Positions 1-7,284 of a stretch of DNA of 46,915 bases are shown here, in pieces. Under the pieces are notes generated by a model, which saw nothing but the letters and a program-made list of their open reading frames with translations, did no database searches and was not told the DNA's origin. How positions within the stretch are numbered: the first letter of the stretch is position 1; every line of letters begins with the position of its first letter. The translations under genes were made by a program, and so were the position numbers. Origin of the DNA: JBBDXA01 sp040902585 (GTDB taxonomy: Bacteria; Planctomycetota; Phycisphaerae; Phycisphaerales; Phycisphaeraceae); contig JBBDXA010000041.1 in assembly GCA_040902585.1 (NCBI GenBank), positions 1 through 46,915 on the forward strand, written 5' to 3'.

Positions 1-55
1 GTTCGTCTGCCGCTCGCCTGCCGGTGATCAGGGTGCGGCCAAGGCGGGTGACCGC

Positions 56-961
56 GTGTCGCTTCGTATTCTCCTGCTGCTGCTCCTGGCATTTCTTCTA
101 CCCGCCTGTTCGCGCGGCGAGCCGCGGCTTGATGTGAAGTCGTTCACGTATCAGTCGATGCCGCCCGATGAAGCCACTCTGCCCACGCCGCGTGGCGTGG
201 GCCTCGGCCCCGATGGGCAGATCATCATCCTCGACAAGGCCGGCCGCGTGCTCATTTACTCCGCCAATGGCAAGTACCTGCGGCACTGGTGGATGCCTGA
301 ATACTCCGCAGGCAAACCCGAAGGCGCGTGTCTGCTCAAGGACGGCCGCATCGCCATCGCGGACACGCACTACAGCCGCGTGGTCATCTTCAATCAGGAC
401 GGCACCGTCTCACACAAGTTCGGCTCACTCGGCCGCGAAGCGGGGCAGTTCATCTATCCCGTCAAGGTTGTGCAGGATGACAAAGGCTTTCTCTACGTGG
501 TTGAATACGGCGGCAACGATCGCGTGCAGAAGTTCACCGTCGAAGGCGAGTTTGTTCTCCAGTTCGGCTCCTTCACCACTGAGCCCGGCGGCTTCAGCAG
601 GGCCGGCGGCATCGCGTGGCACGAAGGCAAGGTGTACATCGCCGATGCGGACAACCATCGCATCGAAGTGTTCCATGATGACGGGCGATTCATCGCCGTG
701 CTGACGAACCGGGGTGAACCGCTGAGACTTGATTTCCCGTATGATCTTTGCATCGGACCGGATGGACTGCTTTACGTGATCGAATACGGCGCGGGCCGGC
801 TGACGGTAATGACTCTCGATGGCGAACTGGTCGGCCGCTACGGCAGCGTGGGTCGCGGTGAAGGGCAGTTTTCCACGCCCTGGGGCATCCGTGTGGATGC
901 GAAGGGCCGCGTGTGGATCGCGGATACGGGTAATCGAAGGATCGTGGAGTTGCAGTTGTAA
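56..961 (+). CDS. NHL-repeat lipoprotein
   Basis: Predicted secreted lipoprotein of about 301 residues. It starts with GTG and has a leucine-rich signal peptide ending in a lipobox (LLPAC, Cys about 18). The rest is a series of beta-propeller NHL repeats, recognisable from recurring blocks such as GVGLGPDGQIIILD, GNDRVQKF, VYIADADNHRIEVF and VWIADTGNRRIVEL. NHL propellers usually bind proteins or ligands; no catalytic residues are evident. The reading frame is open to the left edge of the window, so a longer N-terminus cannot be excluded, but the signal peptide supports this start. The next gene begins 28 bp downstream, so it probably belongs to the same operon as the VWA/MoxR locus. Substrate or partner is unknown. 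Confidence 0.85.
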   Translation: MSLRILLLLLLAFLLPACSRGEPRLDVKSFTYQSMPPDEATLPTPRGVGLGPDGQIIILDKAGRVLIYSANGKYLRHWWMPEYSAGKPEGACLLKDGRIAIADTHYSRVVIFNQDGTVSHKFGSLGREAGQFIYPVKVVQDDKGFLYVVEYGGNDRVQKFTVEGEFVLQFGSFTTEPGGFSRAGGIAWHEGKVYIADADNHRIEVFHDDGRFIAVLTNRGEPLRLDFPYDLCIGPDGLLYVIEYGAGRLTVMTLDGELVGRYGSVGRGEGQFSTPWGIRVDAKGRVWIADTGNRRIVELQL

Positions 962-989
962 GGCATAGATCATCCCCCGGAGTGTTGAT

Positions 990-3900
990 GTGAACGGGGC
1001 ATCGCGTAAACCTGGACAAGCGCAGACCGCGACGCGGACCTTCGGCGAGGCCGCGCTCGAGTCGGTCTACAAGTTTCGCACCGCGCTGCTCCCGCCTTCG
1101 CGCCAGCCGGTCAGTGCTGCCTCAATCGCGCCGCTGCTCATCTTCCTTCTCGTGTTCATCGGCGGCTGCCTGCTGCTGGACTACCTTCATGTGATCTTCT
1201 TCAGTCGGCTCTGGCCGTTCTGGTTTGTGCTGGTCATGCCGTGGATATGGTGGATGCACGTGGCCGGCTACGCCGGGCTCACGCGCAGTCGCTCCGTCAT
1301 CGCCCTCATCGCCCGGCTCACGCTGCTGGGCCTGTTCATCATCCTGCTCACCGAGCCGCGTGCCGTGCGCAGCGACAAGGGTCTGAGCGTGATCTTTGTC
1401 GTCGATGCTTCCGCTTCCATTCACGAAGACTCGCGCACGGGCGCGATCGAGTGGGTGCTGAAGATGGTGAACCAGAAGCCCAAGCCTGACGACCACGCGG
1501 GGCTGATTTTCTTTGGCCGCAGCGCCGCGGTGGAGTTGCCTCCGCAGCCTGTGTTGCCGTATGACGACAAGAACACGGTGATGAACGTGCAGATCGACCA
1601 CGATGGCACGGACATTTCCAAGGCGCTCTCCCTTGCCGCGGCCCTGGCACCGAAAGATCGCAACGTGCGCTTCGTTCTCATCAGCGACGGCGTCGAAACC
1701 GAAGGCAGCCTTTCGCAGGCGCTGGATGAACTCAAGAGCAAAGACATCGCGGTTGACACCTACTCGGTCGGCTATTCCTACGAGGATGAAGTCTGGCTCG
1801 AAGAGCTTCAGATGCCGCGCTTCGTCAAGAGCGGCGAAACCTACAACGCCACCGTCATTCTCTCCAGCCTTCGCAAAGGCAAAGGCAAGCTCACGCTCAC
1901 GGAAAACGGCCAGATTATTTTCCAGCAGGATGTGCCTTTCGATGCGGGGAAGAATCGCTTTGATCTGCCGATCTATCTGAAGCAGCCGGGGTTTTACGAG
2001 TACCGCGCTCACATCGATGTGCCCAACGGGACGGACGCGACGGGCAAGGTCGTTCGCAAGGATTTCAAGGCCGAGAACAACCAGGCGGTCAACCACATTT
2101 ACCTTCGCGGCAAAGGGCGCATTCTCGTGGTGGTCGATCGTCAGGGCGAGCCGCTGGACTATCAGCCGTTTGTCGATGCGCTCACCTCGGCCCAGCGCGA
2201 GGTGGATGTAAAAGGTGCGCTCGAGTTCCCTCGCGATGCCTCGGCCCTGATGCCTTATGACGCAGTGGTCTTCGCCAATGTGCCCGCGGCTGACTTTGAC
2301 GCTCAGCAACTCGAAGCCGTTCATGAATCCGTCTACGCCCAGGGCACCGGCTTCCTCATGATCGGCGGCGTTTCCAGCTACGGCCCCGGTGGCTACCACA
2401 AGACCGCCATCGAACGCGTGCTGCCTGTTTCCATGGATCTCTCGCAGAAGAAGGTGCTGCCCAAGGGCGCGCTGATCATTATCCTGCACACCTGCGAGTT
2501 TCCGCAGGGCAACACCTGGGCCAAGAACATCACCAAGCAGGCGATGAAGGTGCTCAACGAACGCGACGAGGTCGGGGCCCTGGCGCAGGATTTCGGCGGC
2601 GCGGATTACTGGATCTTCAACCTCTCCCCCGCGGGGATGTACAACCAGCTTTCGCAGAAACTCAACGGAGCTGAACTGGGCGACATGATGAGCTTCGGCC
2701 CGACCATGCAGATGGGCTTCAACGCGCTCAAGGCCTCCGACGCTTCCGCCAAGCACATGATTCTGATTTCCGATGGCGACGCTCAGCCGCCTTCGCCGCA
2801 GCTTCTGCAAAGCTTCGTGGATAACAAGATCAGCATCACCACCGTCTCCGTCTTTCCGCATGGCGGCACCAACGGCCCCGAGACGCAGCTCATGAGCAAT
2901 ATCGCCAAGCTCACCGGCGGTCGCCATCACGTGCCGCAGAATCCCAATCAGCTACCGGCGATCTTCATCAAGGAGGCGACCACCCTTCGCCGCAGTTCCA
3001 TCCAGGAAATTCCCGAAGGCTTCACGCCCAACGTCGGCGTCTCTTCCAACATCCTTGAAGGCATCACCACGATGCCTAAGCTCACCGGCTACGTGCTCAC
3101 CACGCCCAAGGCCAAGTCGCTCACCATCCTCGACGGGCCTGAAGAAGAGGAGGTTGATCCGGTGCTTTCAACCTGGCGCTACGGCCTTGGCGCGACCGCC
3201 GCGTGGACGAGTGATCTCTCCCCCAAGTGGGCCGCGCAGTGGATGGGCTGGGAAAAGTATCAGGCGTTCGTGAAGCAGCTTGTCTCGGCGGTGAGCAACA
3301 GCACCGATGAAGGCGCGCTGCGCATGCGCACGTTCATCTCCGGCGGACAGGGCGTGATCATCGTCGAAGACTACAGCGAGAAGGATTCGTTCCTCGTGAT
3401 GGAAGCGCAGGTCTCAGGGCCGCGCGCGCTGGATAAGACAGTGCAGATCAAACAGGTCGCGCCGAACCGTTACGAAGGCCGGTTCCCGCTGGCGGGTGAA
3501 GGCACGTACCGCGTCGCGGCGGCGGCAATAGGCGAGGATGGCAAGCCGCAACGCGTCGCGGGCCGGCTGGTGATGCCTTATTCGCAGGAGTATCTGCGCT
3601 TCAGGGCGAATCCGATCGTGCTCCAGCAGATCGCCGAGCGCACCGGTGGGCGCGAGCTTTCAGGCCTCGAAACAGGCGACCAGGTTTTTCTGCATGATGG
3701 CGAACCCAAGCGAAGCAGTCGGCCGATCGTGGACTGGTTCCTGATTCTGCTCTGCTGCGCGGTCCCGCTGGATGTGGGCTTGCGCCGCGTGCAGATCGAC
3801 TTTGAAACCATCAAAGGCTGGCTGGCGTTCCGCAAGGACCAGCCCAATGAGGAGACGTTCAGCAAGCTGCGCAAGCGTAAGGAAGAAGTGGCGGACACGA

Positions 3901-4121
3901 TGCGGAAGGAAGATGATGTTCCGCCTCGCCGCGCGCCCAAGGGCACAGCAAGCGTGATGGATATCAAGGTGGAGAAGAAGCCGGAAGCTTCGGCCGCCCC
4001 GCGTTCGCAGCCGAGCGCACCGGCCGCCGATGAGAGCTCGCCGATGAGCGCGACCGAGCGCCTGCTCGCGGCGAAGAAGCGGGCGCAGGAGCAGCAGCAG
4101 AGGAAAGAGGAGGACTCGTAG
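990..4121 (+). CDS. Large VWA-domain membrane protein (BatA/glutamine-amidotransferase-like)
   Basis: 1043 residues with a GTG start. Three hydrophobic segments lie near residues 48-120 (FLLVFIGGCLLL, WPFWFVLVMPWIWW, LTLLGLFIILL). They are followed by a VWA domain with an intact MIDAS motif (VVDASAS, DxSxS). A class-I-amidotransferase-like fold region follows (about 380-480, GFLMIGGVSSYGPGGY), then a second VWA-like half (HMILISDGDAQPP). A further transmembrane helix (WFLILLCCAVPL) precedes a charged Lys/Glu/Ala-rich cytoplasmic tail. VWA proteins with MIDAS sites typically work with MoxR AAA+ ATPases, and a MoxR gene starts about 110 bp downstream. The specific function is unknown. The architecture matches large VWA proteins common in planctomycete MoxR clusters. 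Confidence 0.85.
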   Translation: MNGASRKPGQAQTATRTFGEAALESVYKFRTALLPPSRQPVSAASIAPLLIFLLVFIGGCLLLDYLHVIFFSRLWPFWFVLVMPWIWWMHVAGYAGLTRSRSVIALIARLTLLGLFIILLTEPRAVRSDKGLSVIFVVDASASIHEDSRTGAIEWVLKMVNQKPKPDDHAGLIFFGRSAAVELPPQPVLPYDDKNTVMNVQIDHDGTDISKALSLAAALAPKDRNVRFVLISDGVETEGSLSQALDELKSKDIAVDTYSVGYSYEDEVWLEELQMPRFVKSGETYNATVILSSLRKGKGKLTLTENGQIIFQQDVPFDAGKNRFDLPIYLKQPGFYEYRAHIDVPNGTDATGKVVRKDFKAENNQAVNHIYLRGKGRILVVVDRQGEPLDYQPFVDALTSAQREVDVKGALEFPRDASALMPYDAVVFANVPAADFDAQQLEAVHESVYAQGTGFLMIGGVSSYGPGGYHKTAIERVLPVSMDLSQKKVLPKGALIIILHTCEFPQGNTWAKNITKQAMKVLNERDEVGALAQDFGGADYWIFNLSPAGMYNQLSQKLNGAELGDMMSFGPTMQMGFNALKASDASAKHMILISDGDAQPPSPQLLQSFVDNKISITTVSVFPHGGTNGPETQLMSNIAKLTGGRHHVPQNPNQLPAIFIKEATTLRRSSIQEIPEGFTPNVGVSSNILEGITTMPKLTGYVLTTPKAKSLTILDGPEEEEVDPVLSTWRYGLGATAAWTSDLSPKWAAQWMGWEKYQAFVKQLVSAVSNSTDEGALRMRTFISGGQGVIIVEDYSEKDSFLVMEAQVSGPRALDKTVQIKQVAPNRYEGRFPLAGEGTYRVAAAAIGEDGKPQRVAGRLVMPYSQEYLRFRANPIVLQQIAERTGGRELSGLETGDQVFLHDGEPKRSSRPIVDWFLILLCCAVPLDVGLRRVQIDFETIKGWLAFRKDQPNEETFSKLRKRKEEVADTMRKEDDVPPRRAPKGTASVMDIKVEKKPEASAAPRSQPSAPAADESSPMSATERLLAAKKRAQEQQQRKEEDS

Positions 4122-4139
4122 CCGCTTGCGGCTTAGCAC
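4121..4139 (+). repeat. CCGCTTGCGGCTTAGC dispersed palindrome, copy 1
   Basis: A short element with a CCGC-TT-GCGG stem followed by CTTAGCA. It directly abuts the stop codon of the VWA gene. The same motif occurs at 20867-20883 and, inverted, at 21185-21203, always in gaps between genes. Confidence 0.6.
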
Positions 4140-4197
4140 GGCGATGAGAAGTTCAATCTGCACCGCAGCGCCTGTACCCGTTCCGGCGCGCCTGAAG

Positions 4198-4233
4198 CCA
4201 CACCCCACACCCCAAACCCCAGACCCCAATCCC
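4198..4233 (+). repeat. Heptanucleotide tandem repeat before moxR
   Basis: Five exact 7-nt units (CCACACC, CCACACC, CCAAACC, CCAGACC, CCAATCC) plus one C, ending immediately before the ATG at 4234. The array occupies the place of a normal ribosome binding site. It resembles the short tandemly repeated heptamers described in cyanobacteria. Similar arrays precede the genes at 14173 and 28760. Confidence 0.75.
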
Positions 4234-5271
4234 ATGCTTTCACCCGAACAAGAACTCAAAGCCGAGGCCGATCAGTTCAAACAGGAATTGCTCGCCATTC
4301 GCAACGAAGTCGGCAAGGTCATCGTCGGCCAGGCGCGCGTCGTCGAAGCCGCGATCACCGCCATCATGGCCGGCGGCAACGTCCTGCTCGAAGGCGTGCC
4401 CGGCCTGGGTAAGACCGAGCTCGTCAAGGCCCTCTCGCGCGTGATGGACCTGGATTTCAATCGCATCCAGTTCACGCCCGATTTGATGCCTGCCGACATC
4501 GTCGGCACCAACATCATGAACACCGACGGTCAGGGCAGCTATCGCTTCGAGTTCCGCAAGGGCCCGATCTTCACGCAGCTTTTGCTCGCTGACGAAATCA
4601 ACCGCGCCACGCCCAAGACGCAGTCGGCTCTTCTGGAAACGATGCAGGAAGGTTCGGTCACGGCCGGCGGTACGACGCACATGCTCAAGCCGCCGTTCTT
4701 CGTGCTCGCCACGCAGAACCCGATCGAGCAGGAAGGCACGTACCCCTTGCCTGAAGCACAGCTCGACCGCTTCATGTTCAAGTGCAGCGTGCCGTTTTTG
4801 AATCGCGATGAGATGAACGAAGTGGTCAGCCGCACGATTCTCAAGCGTGCGGTGGATGTGACGAAGGTGGTCACTGCGGAACGCATCCTGCAGCTGCGGG
4901 AGATATTGAACAAGGTCGTGGTCGCGGATGCCATCCGCGATTACGCCTGTCGGCTGGTGCTTTCGACGCATCCTGATTCGGAATACTGTTCGGACAAGGT
5001 GAGCCGGTTCACGCGCTGGGGTGCGAGTCCTCGCGCGGCTCAGGCGCTGATCCGCGCGGGCCGCGTGCGGGCCCTCTCCGAAGGCCGGGTGCATGTGGCG
5101 TTTGAAGACATCCGCAACTTCGCGACTGAGGTTCTCCAGCACCGCATCCTGCTCAACTACGACGGCCAGGCGGAGAACATCAAGGTGAGTGAGCTGATCG
5201 ATGAATTGGTTCAGATGGTGCCGGAAGATCTGGCATCAAGAAGGAAGCAGGCGGCGGCGGCGATGAAGTGA
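4234..5271 (+). CDS. MoxR-family AAA+ ATPase
   Basis: About 345 residues. MoxR ATPases are chaperone-like AAA+ proteins that act with VWA-domain partners to mature or remodel protein complexes. Visible motifs are Walker A (GVPGLGKTEL), Walker B (LLADEINRA), the typical MoxR sensor block ATQNPIEQEGTYPLPEAQLDRF, and a C-terminal lid with FTRWGASPRAAQALIRA. The start at ATG 4234 (MLSPEQEL) is preferred because residues upstream in the same frame are encoded by a 7-nt repeat. Upstream is a VWA protein. Downstream, after an antisense toxin-antitoxin insertion, come DUF58 and BatA-like genes, the standard MoxR gene partners. Confidence 0.93.
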   Translation: MLSPEQELKAEADQFKQELLAIRNEVGKVIVGQARVVEAAITAIMAGGNVLLEGVPGLGKTELVKALSRVMDLDFNRIQFTPDLMPADIVGTNIMNTDGQGSYRFEFRKGPIFTQLLLADEINRATPKTQSALLETMQEGSVTAGGTTHMLKPPFFVLATQNPIEQEGTYPLPEAQLDRFMFKCSVPFLNRDEMNEVVSRTILKRAVDVTKVVTAERILQLREILNKVVVADAIRDYACRLVLSTHPDSEYCSDKVSRFTRWGASPRAAQALIRAGRVRALSEGRVHVAFEDIRNFATEVLQHRILLNYDGQAENIKVSELIDELVQMVPEDLASRRKQAAAAMK

Positions 5272-5313
5272 ACCAGAGGATAGCAACAGCTTCGTGCGGC
5301 CGAGCGGAACGCA

Positions 5314-5805
5314 TCAATGTTCGTCGTCCGGCTTATTCTCGGTCTTGAAGAGCGCCAAGAATTGCGGAGGCGTATACACGTGAAACGAAGGATGCATGCG
5401 CCGAAGCTCGCTTCCCTCTGCATTCGAGTCGCACATCAGGTCGAGCAGATCCGTGTCATTGGAGACCACAAGCAGCGCACCGGTAGCGATGGCGAGGTCG
5501 ATATAGGGAGTGTCATCGGGGTCGCGCGGATAGCTGAACCTGGGAGGCGGATCCACGACCAGGTCAGCAAACTCCAAAACCTCCTCTATGAAACGTTCAA
5601 CTCGCTCGTGAGTGAAATGCGGGAATCGACGAAGCTTTTTGCGGTTCGGAAGGTCGCGGAGTTCCTCGAACACAAAGGGAGCTACATGCAGGATTACATC
5701 ACCGTTCGCGGCCTTGTCACAACAAGCGGCGGACGGTCCGGTCGGTGTAAGCATCGCCCGCAGGAAGATGTTGCAGTCGAAGACTGCTGCCTGGGGAGCC
5801 GTCAT
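5314..5805 (-). CDS. PIN-domain ribonuclease toxin (VapC-like)
   Basis: 163 residues. PIN domains are metal-dependent ribonucleases, and in this context the protein is the toxin of a type II toxin-antitoxin pair. The expected acidic residues are visible: the first Asp in AVFDCNIFLRAM, a Glu in FVFEELRDL, Asp in DPDDTPYIDLAIA and Asp in VVSNDTDLLDL. It resembles the 'putative toxin, PIN family' group (COG1569 type). Its ATG overlaps the antitoxin stop codon (ATGA, 5802-5805), so the two are translationally coupled. It lies antisense inside the MoxR/DUF58 operon. The fold is fairly certain; the RNA target is unknown. Confidence 0.88.
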   Translation of the reverse strand: MTAPQAAVFDCNIFLRAMLTPTGPSAACCDKAANGDVILHVAPFVFEELRDLPNRKKLRRFPHFTHERVERFIEEVLEFADLVVDPPPRFSYPRDPDDTPYIDLAIATGALLVVSNDTDLLDLMCDSNAEGSELRRMHPSFHVYTPPQFLALFKTENKPDDEH

Positions 5806-6059
5806 GGTTCTCGTTCCGCGCGTCGCTCGGCTCGCGCTTCGTGCTTGGCTTCTTCGAGCAGTTCCGTGAGCTCATCATCGCTCAGGCCGCTGGCGGCGAC
5901 CTCGGCACGGAGCGGCGCAAGCACCTCTTCAAGCGAGGGACGGGCGATCCATCGCTCCAATTCCCGGGCGGCGAACGTGTTCACGTCCAAGCCTTCGGTG
6001 CGCGCGAGAGTACGAAGGCGTGCCTCTGCTTCGGGCGAAATGGAAATGTTCAAAACCAT
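5802..6059 (-). CDS. VapB-like antitoxin
   Basis: About 85 residues. The N-terminus (MVLNISISPEAEARLRTLARTEG) fits a ribbon-helix-helix DNA-binding antitoxin. It is followed by a charged, helical C-terminal tail (SGLSDDELTELLEEAKHEA) of the kind that wraps the cognate toxin. It is encoded upstream of the PIN toxin with a 4-nt overlap. Two in-frame ATGs exist, at 6068 and 6059. The upstream one lies inside a TATAAT box, so 6059 is preferred, which would make the transcript nearly leaderless. Antitoxins of this type normally repress their own promoter. Confidence 0.8.
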   Translation of the reverse strand: MVLNISISPEAEARLRTLARTEGLDVNTFAARELERWIARPSLEEVLAPLRAEVAASGLSDDELTELLEEAKHEARAERRAEREP

Positions 6060-6066
6060 GCTCAAC

Positions 6067-6093
6067 ATTATAGCCAGTCACATTGCCGTTCAA
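6067..6093 (-). promoter_or_regulatory. Candidate promoter of the toxin-antitoxin pair
   Basis: On the minus strand there is a perfect TATAAT (6072-6067) with TTGAAC upstream (6093-6088), separated by 15 bp. Transcription would begin close to position 6060, at the antitoxin ATG (6059). The spacer is shorter than the ideal 17 bp. Confidence 0.5.
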
Positions 6094-6163
6094 CCGACGC
6101 GTTGCGGCTACACTGTCCCGAACTGTATCGCGATGGGCCGTACTTAAAATTCCGTAAGGTTGA

Positions 6164-6203
6164 ACCCTCACCCCAGCCCTCTCCCTGGAAGGGATAGGGG
6201 GCC
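6164..6203 (+). repeat. C-rich dispersed palindrome (CCCTCACCCCAGCCCTCTCCC type)
   Basis: The segment reads CCCTCACCCCAGCCCTC followed by TCCCTGGAAGGGA and TAGGGGG. It forms a C-rich/G-rich hairpin ten bases before the DUF58 start. Elements of this type are widespread intergenic repeats in bacteria. It appears to be a single-arm relative of the larger elements at 7132 and 34826. Confidence 0.5.
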
Positions 6204-6212
6204 GGAAAAGAC

Positions 6213-7124
6213 ATGGAAATCGCACCCGCCCCCAAACGAGCCCGTGTCACGTCGCTCCTGCCTAACGACGTGCTTGCCCGCGTCGAGCGCATGCGCATCT
6301 ACCCGCAGAAGCGGTACACCAACCGTTCGCGCGGCGAGCACGTTGCCCACCGCTCCGGCTCTTCAATCGAATTCAAAGACTACCGCGACTACTCTTCCGG
6401 CGATGACATCCGCTTCGTTGACTGGAACATTTTCTCCCGCCTGCATCGGCCCTACATCAAGCTCTTCCACGAGGAAGAGGAGATGCACATCGTCATCCTC
6501 GTCGATGCTTCCAACTCGATGAAGTTCGAGCGCAAGTTCGAACGGGCGAAGGAACTCGCAGCCGCGTTCGGCGTGATGGGGCTCAGCGGTACGGAGAAGG
6601 TGAGCGTCTGCGCCTTCAACCAGAAGGGCGGGCGCATCACGCGGCTCAGGCCGCACTCGGGCCGGTCCAGCCGGCGTGCGCTTTTTGACTTCATCGAAAA
6701 GATCGAAGCCGGCGGCGACGGGCCTGTGGATTCAGGCATCGAATCCATGCTCAAGGAACACCGCGGGCGCGGCTGTGCCGTGGTCATCAGTGATTTTCTC
6801 ACGCAGGGCGATCTGCGGCGATCGTTCAATCTCGTCTACTCCGCAGGCCTGGAACTCTTCGCGCTTCAGGTGCTTGCACCGACGGAGATCGAGCCTGAAG
6901 TGAGCAACGATCTTCGCCTCGTCGATTCGGAGACCGGCCTGACACTGGATGTGTCTTCCGGCGGTGACATCGTCAAGCTGTATCAGGAATACCGCGAGGC
7001 GTTTCAGCGGCACATCGAAGCCCTGGCGACGAGCCGCAGCGGCAGAATGGTGATGACCAGCGCGAAGGATACGCTGGACTATGTGCTTTTTGACCTGCTG
7101 CGCAGGAAGGCGTGGATTCGTTGA
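6213..7124 (+). CDS. DUF58 domain protein
   Basis: 303 residues. DUF58 proteins are VWA-fold partners of MoxR ATPases. The DUF58 hallmark YRDYSSGDDIRFVDWNIFSR is present at about residues 54-73. It is followed by a VWA-type MIDAS strand, VILVDASNSM (DxSxS intact), and later VVISDFLTQGDL. There is no signal peptide or transmembrane segment, so the protein is cytosolic or peripheral. A GGAAAAG ribosome binding site precedes ATG 6213. It is separated from moxR by an antisense toxin-antitoxin pair, but the order moxR, DUF58, BatA-like matches the common cluster order. Confidence 0.92.
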   Translation: MEIAPAPKRARVTSLLPNDVLARVERMRIYPQKRYTNRSRGEHVAHRSGSSIEFKDYRDYSSGDDIRFVDWNIFSRLHRPYIKLFHEEEEMHIVILVDASNSMKFERKFERAKELAAAFGVMGLSGTEKVSVCAFNQKGGRITRLRPHSGRSSRRALFDFIEKIEAGGDGPVDSGIESMLKEHRGRGCAVVISDFLTQGDLRRSFNLVYSAGLELFALQVLAPTEIEPEVSNDLRLVDSETGLTLDVSSGGDIVKLYQEYREAFQRHIEALATSRSGRMVMTSAKDTLDYVLFDLLRRKAWIR

Positions 7125-7131
7125 CGCCTTA

Positions 7132-7242
7132 CTCCCTCCCTCTTAGGGAGGGGCGGGGGGAGGGTCGAGCGAACAGTCTTCAGTGGCGCAACTGGAAGCC
7201 GTTCGCCCGACCCTCCCCTAACCCCTCCCTGGGAGGGAGGGG
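7132..7242. mobile_element. MITE-like inverted-repeat element, copy A
   Basis: A 111-bp element with terminal inverted repeats of about 36 bp. The left arm (7132-7167) begins CTCCCTCCCTCTTAGGGAG. The right arm (7207-7242) contains CCTCCCTGGGAGGGAGG. Each arm can also fold on itself, and the core (7168-7206) is itself partly palindromic. A second copy with the same arms but a different core lies at 34826-34952. It has no coding capacity. Confidence 0.65.
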
Positions 7243-7251
7243 AATCAGACA

Positions 7252-7269
7252 CGGCGGGCAAGCCCGCCG
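7252..7269. other. Short GC hairpin
   Basis: A perfect 8-bp stem, CGGCGGGC-AA-GCCCGCCG, 16 bp before the ATG of the BatA-like gene. There is no T-run, so it is not a classical terminator. It could be part of the adjacent repeat element or a processing site. Confidence 0.4.
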
Positions 7270-7284
7270 CTATATGGTGAATCG

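Noticed and set aside
1122..2930. 602-codon minus-strand frame opposite the large VWA gene
   Set aside because: An antisense shadow caused by high third-position GC; the plus-strand protein has intact MIDAS motifs and membrane helices.
5317..6147. 276-codon plus-strand frame opposite the toxin-antitoxin genes
   Set aside because: Ser/Arg-rich with no domain; it mirrors the minus-strand PIN and antitoxin genes, which have clear motifs and a 4-nt overlap.
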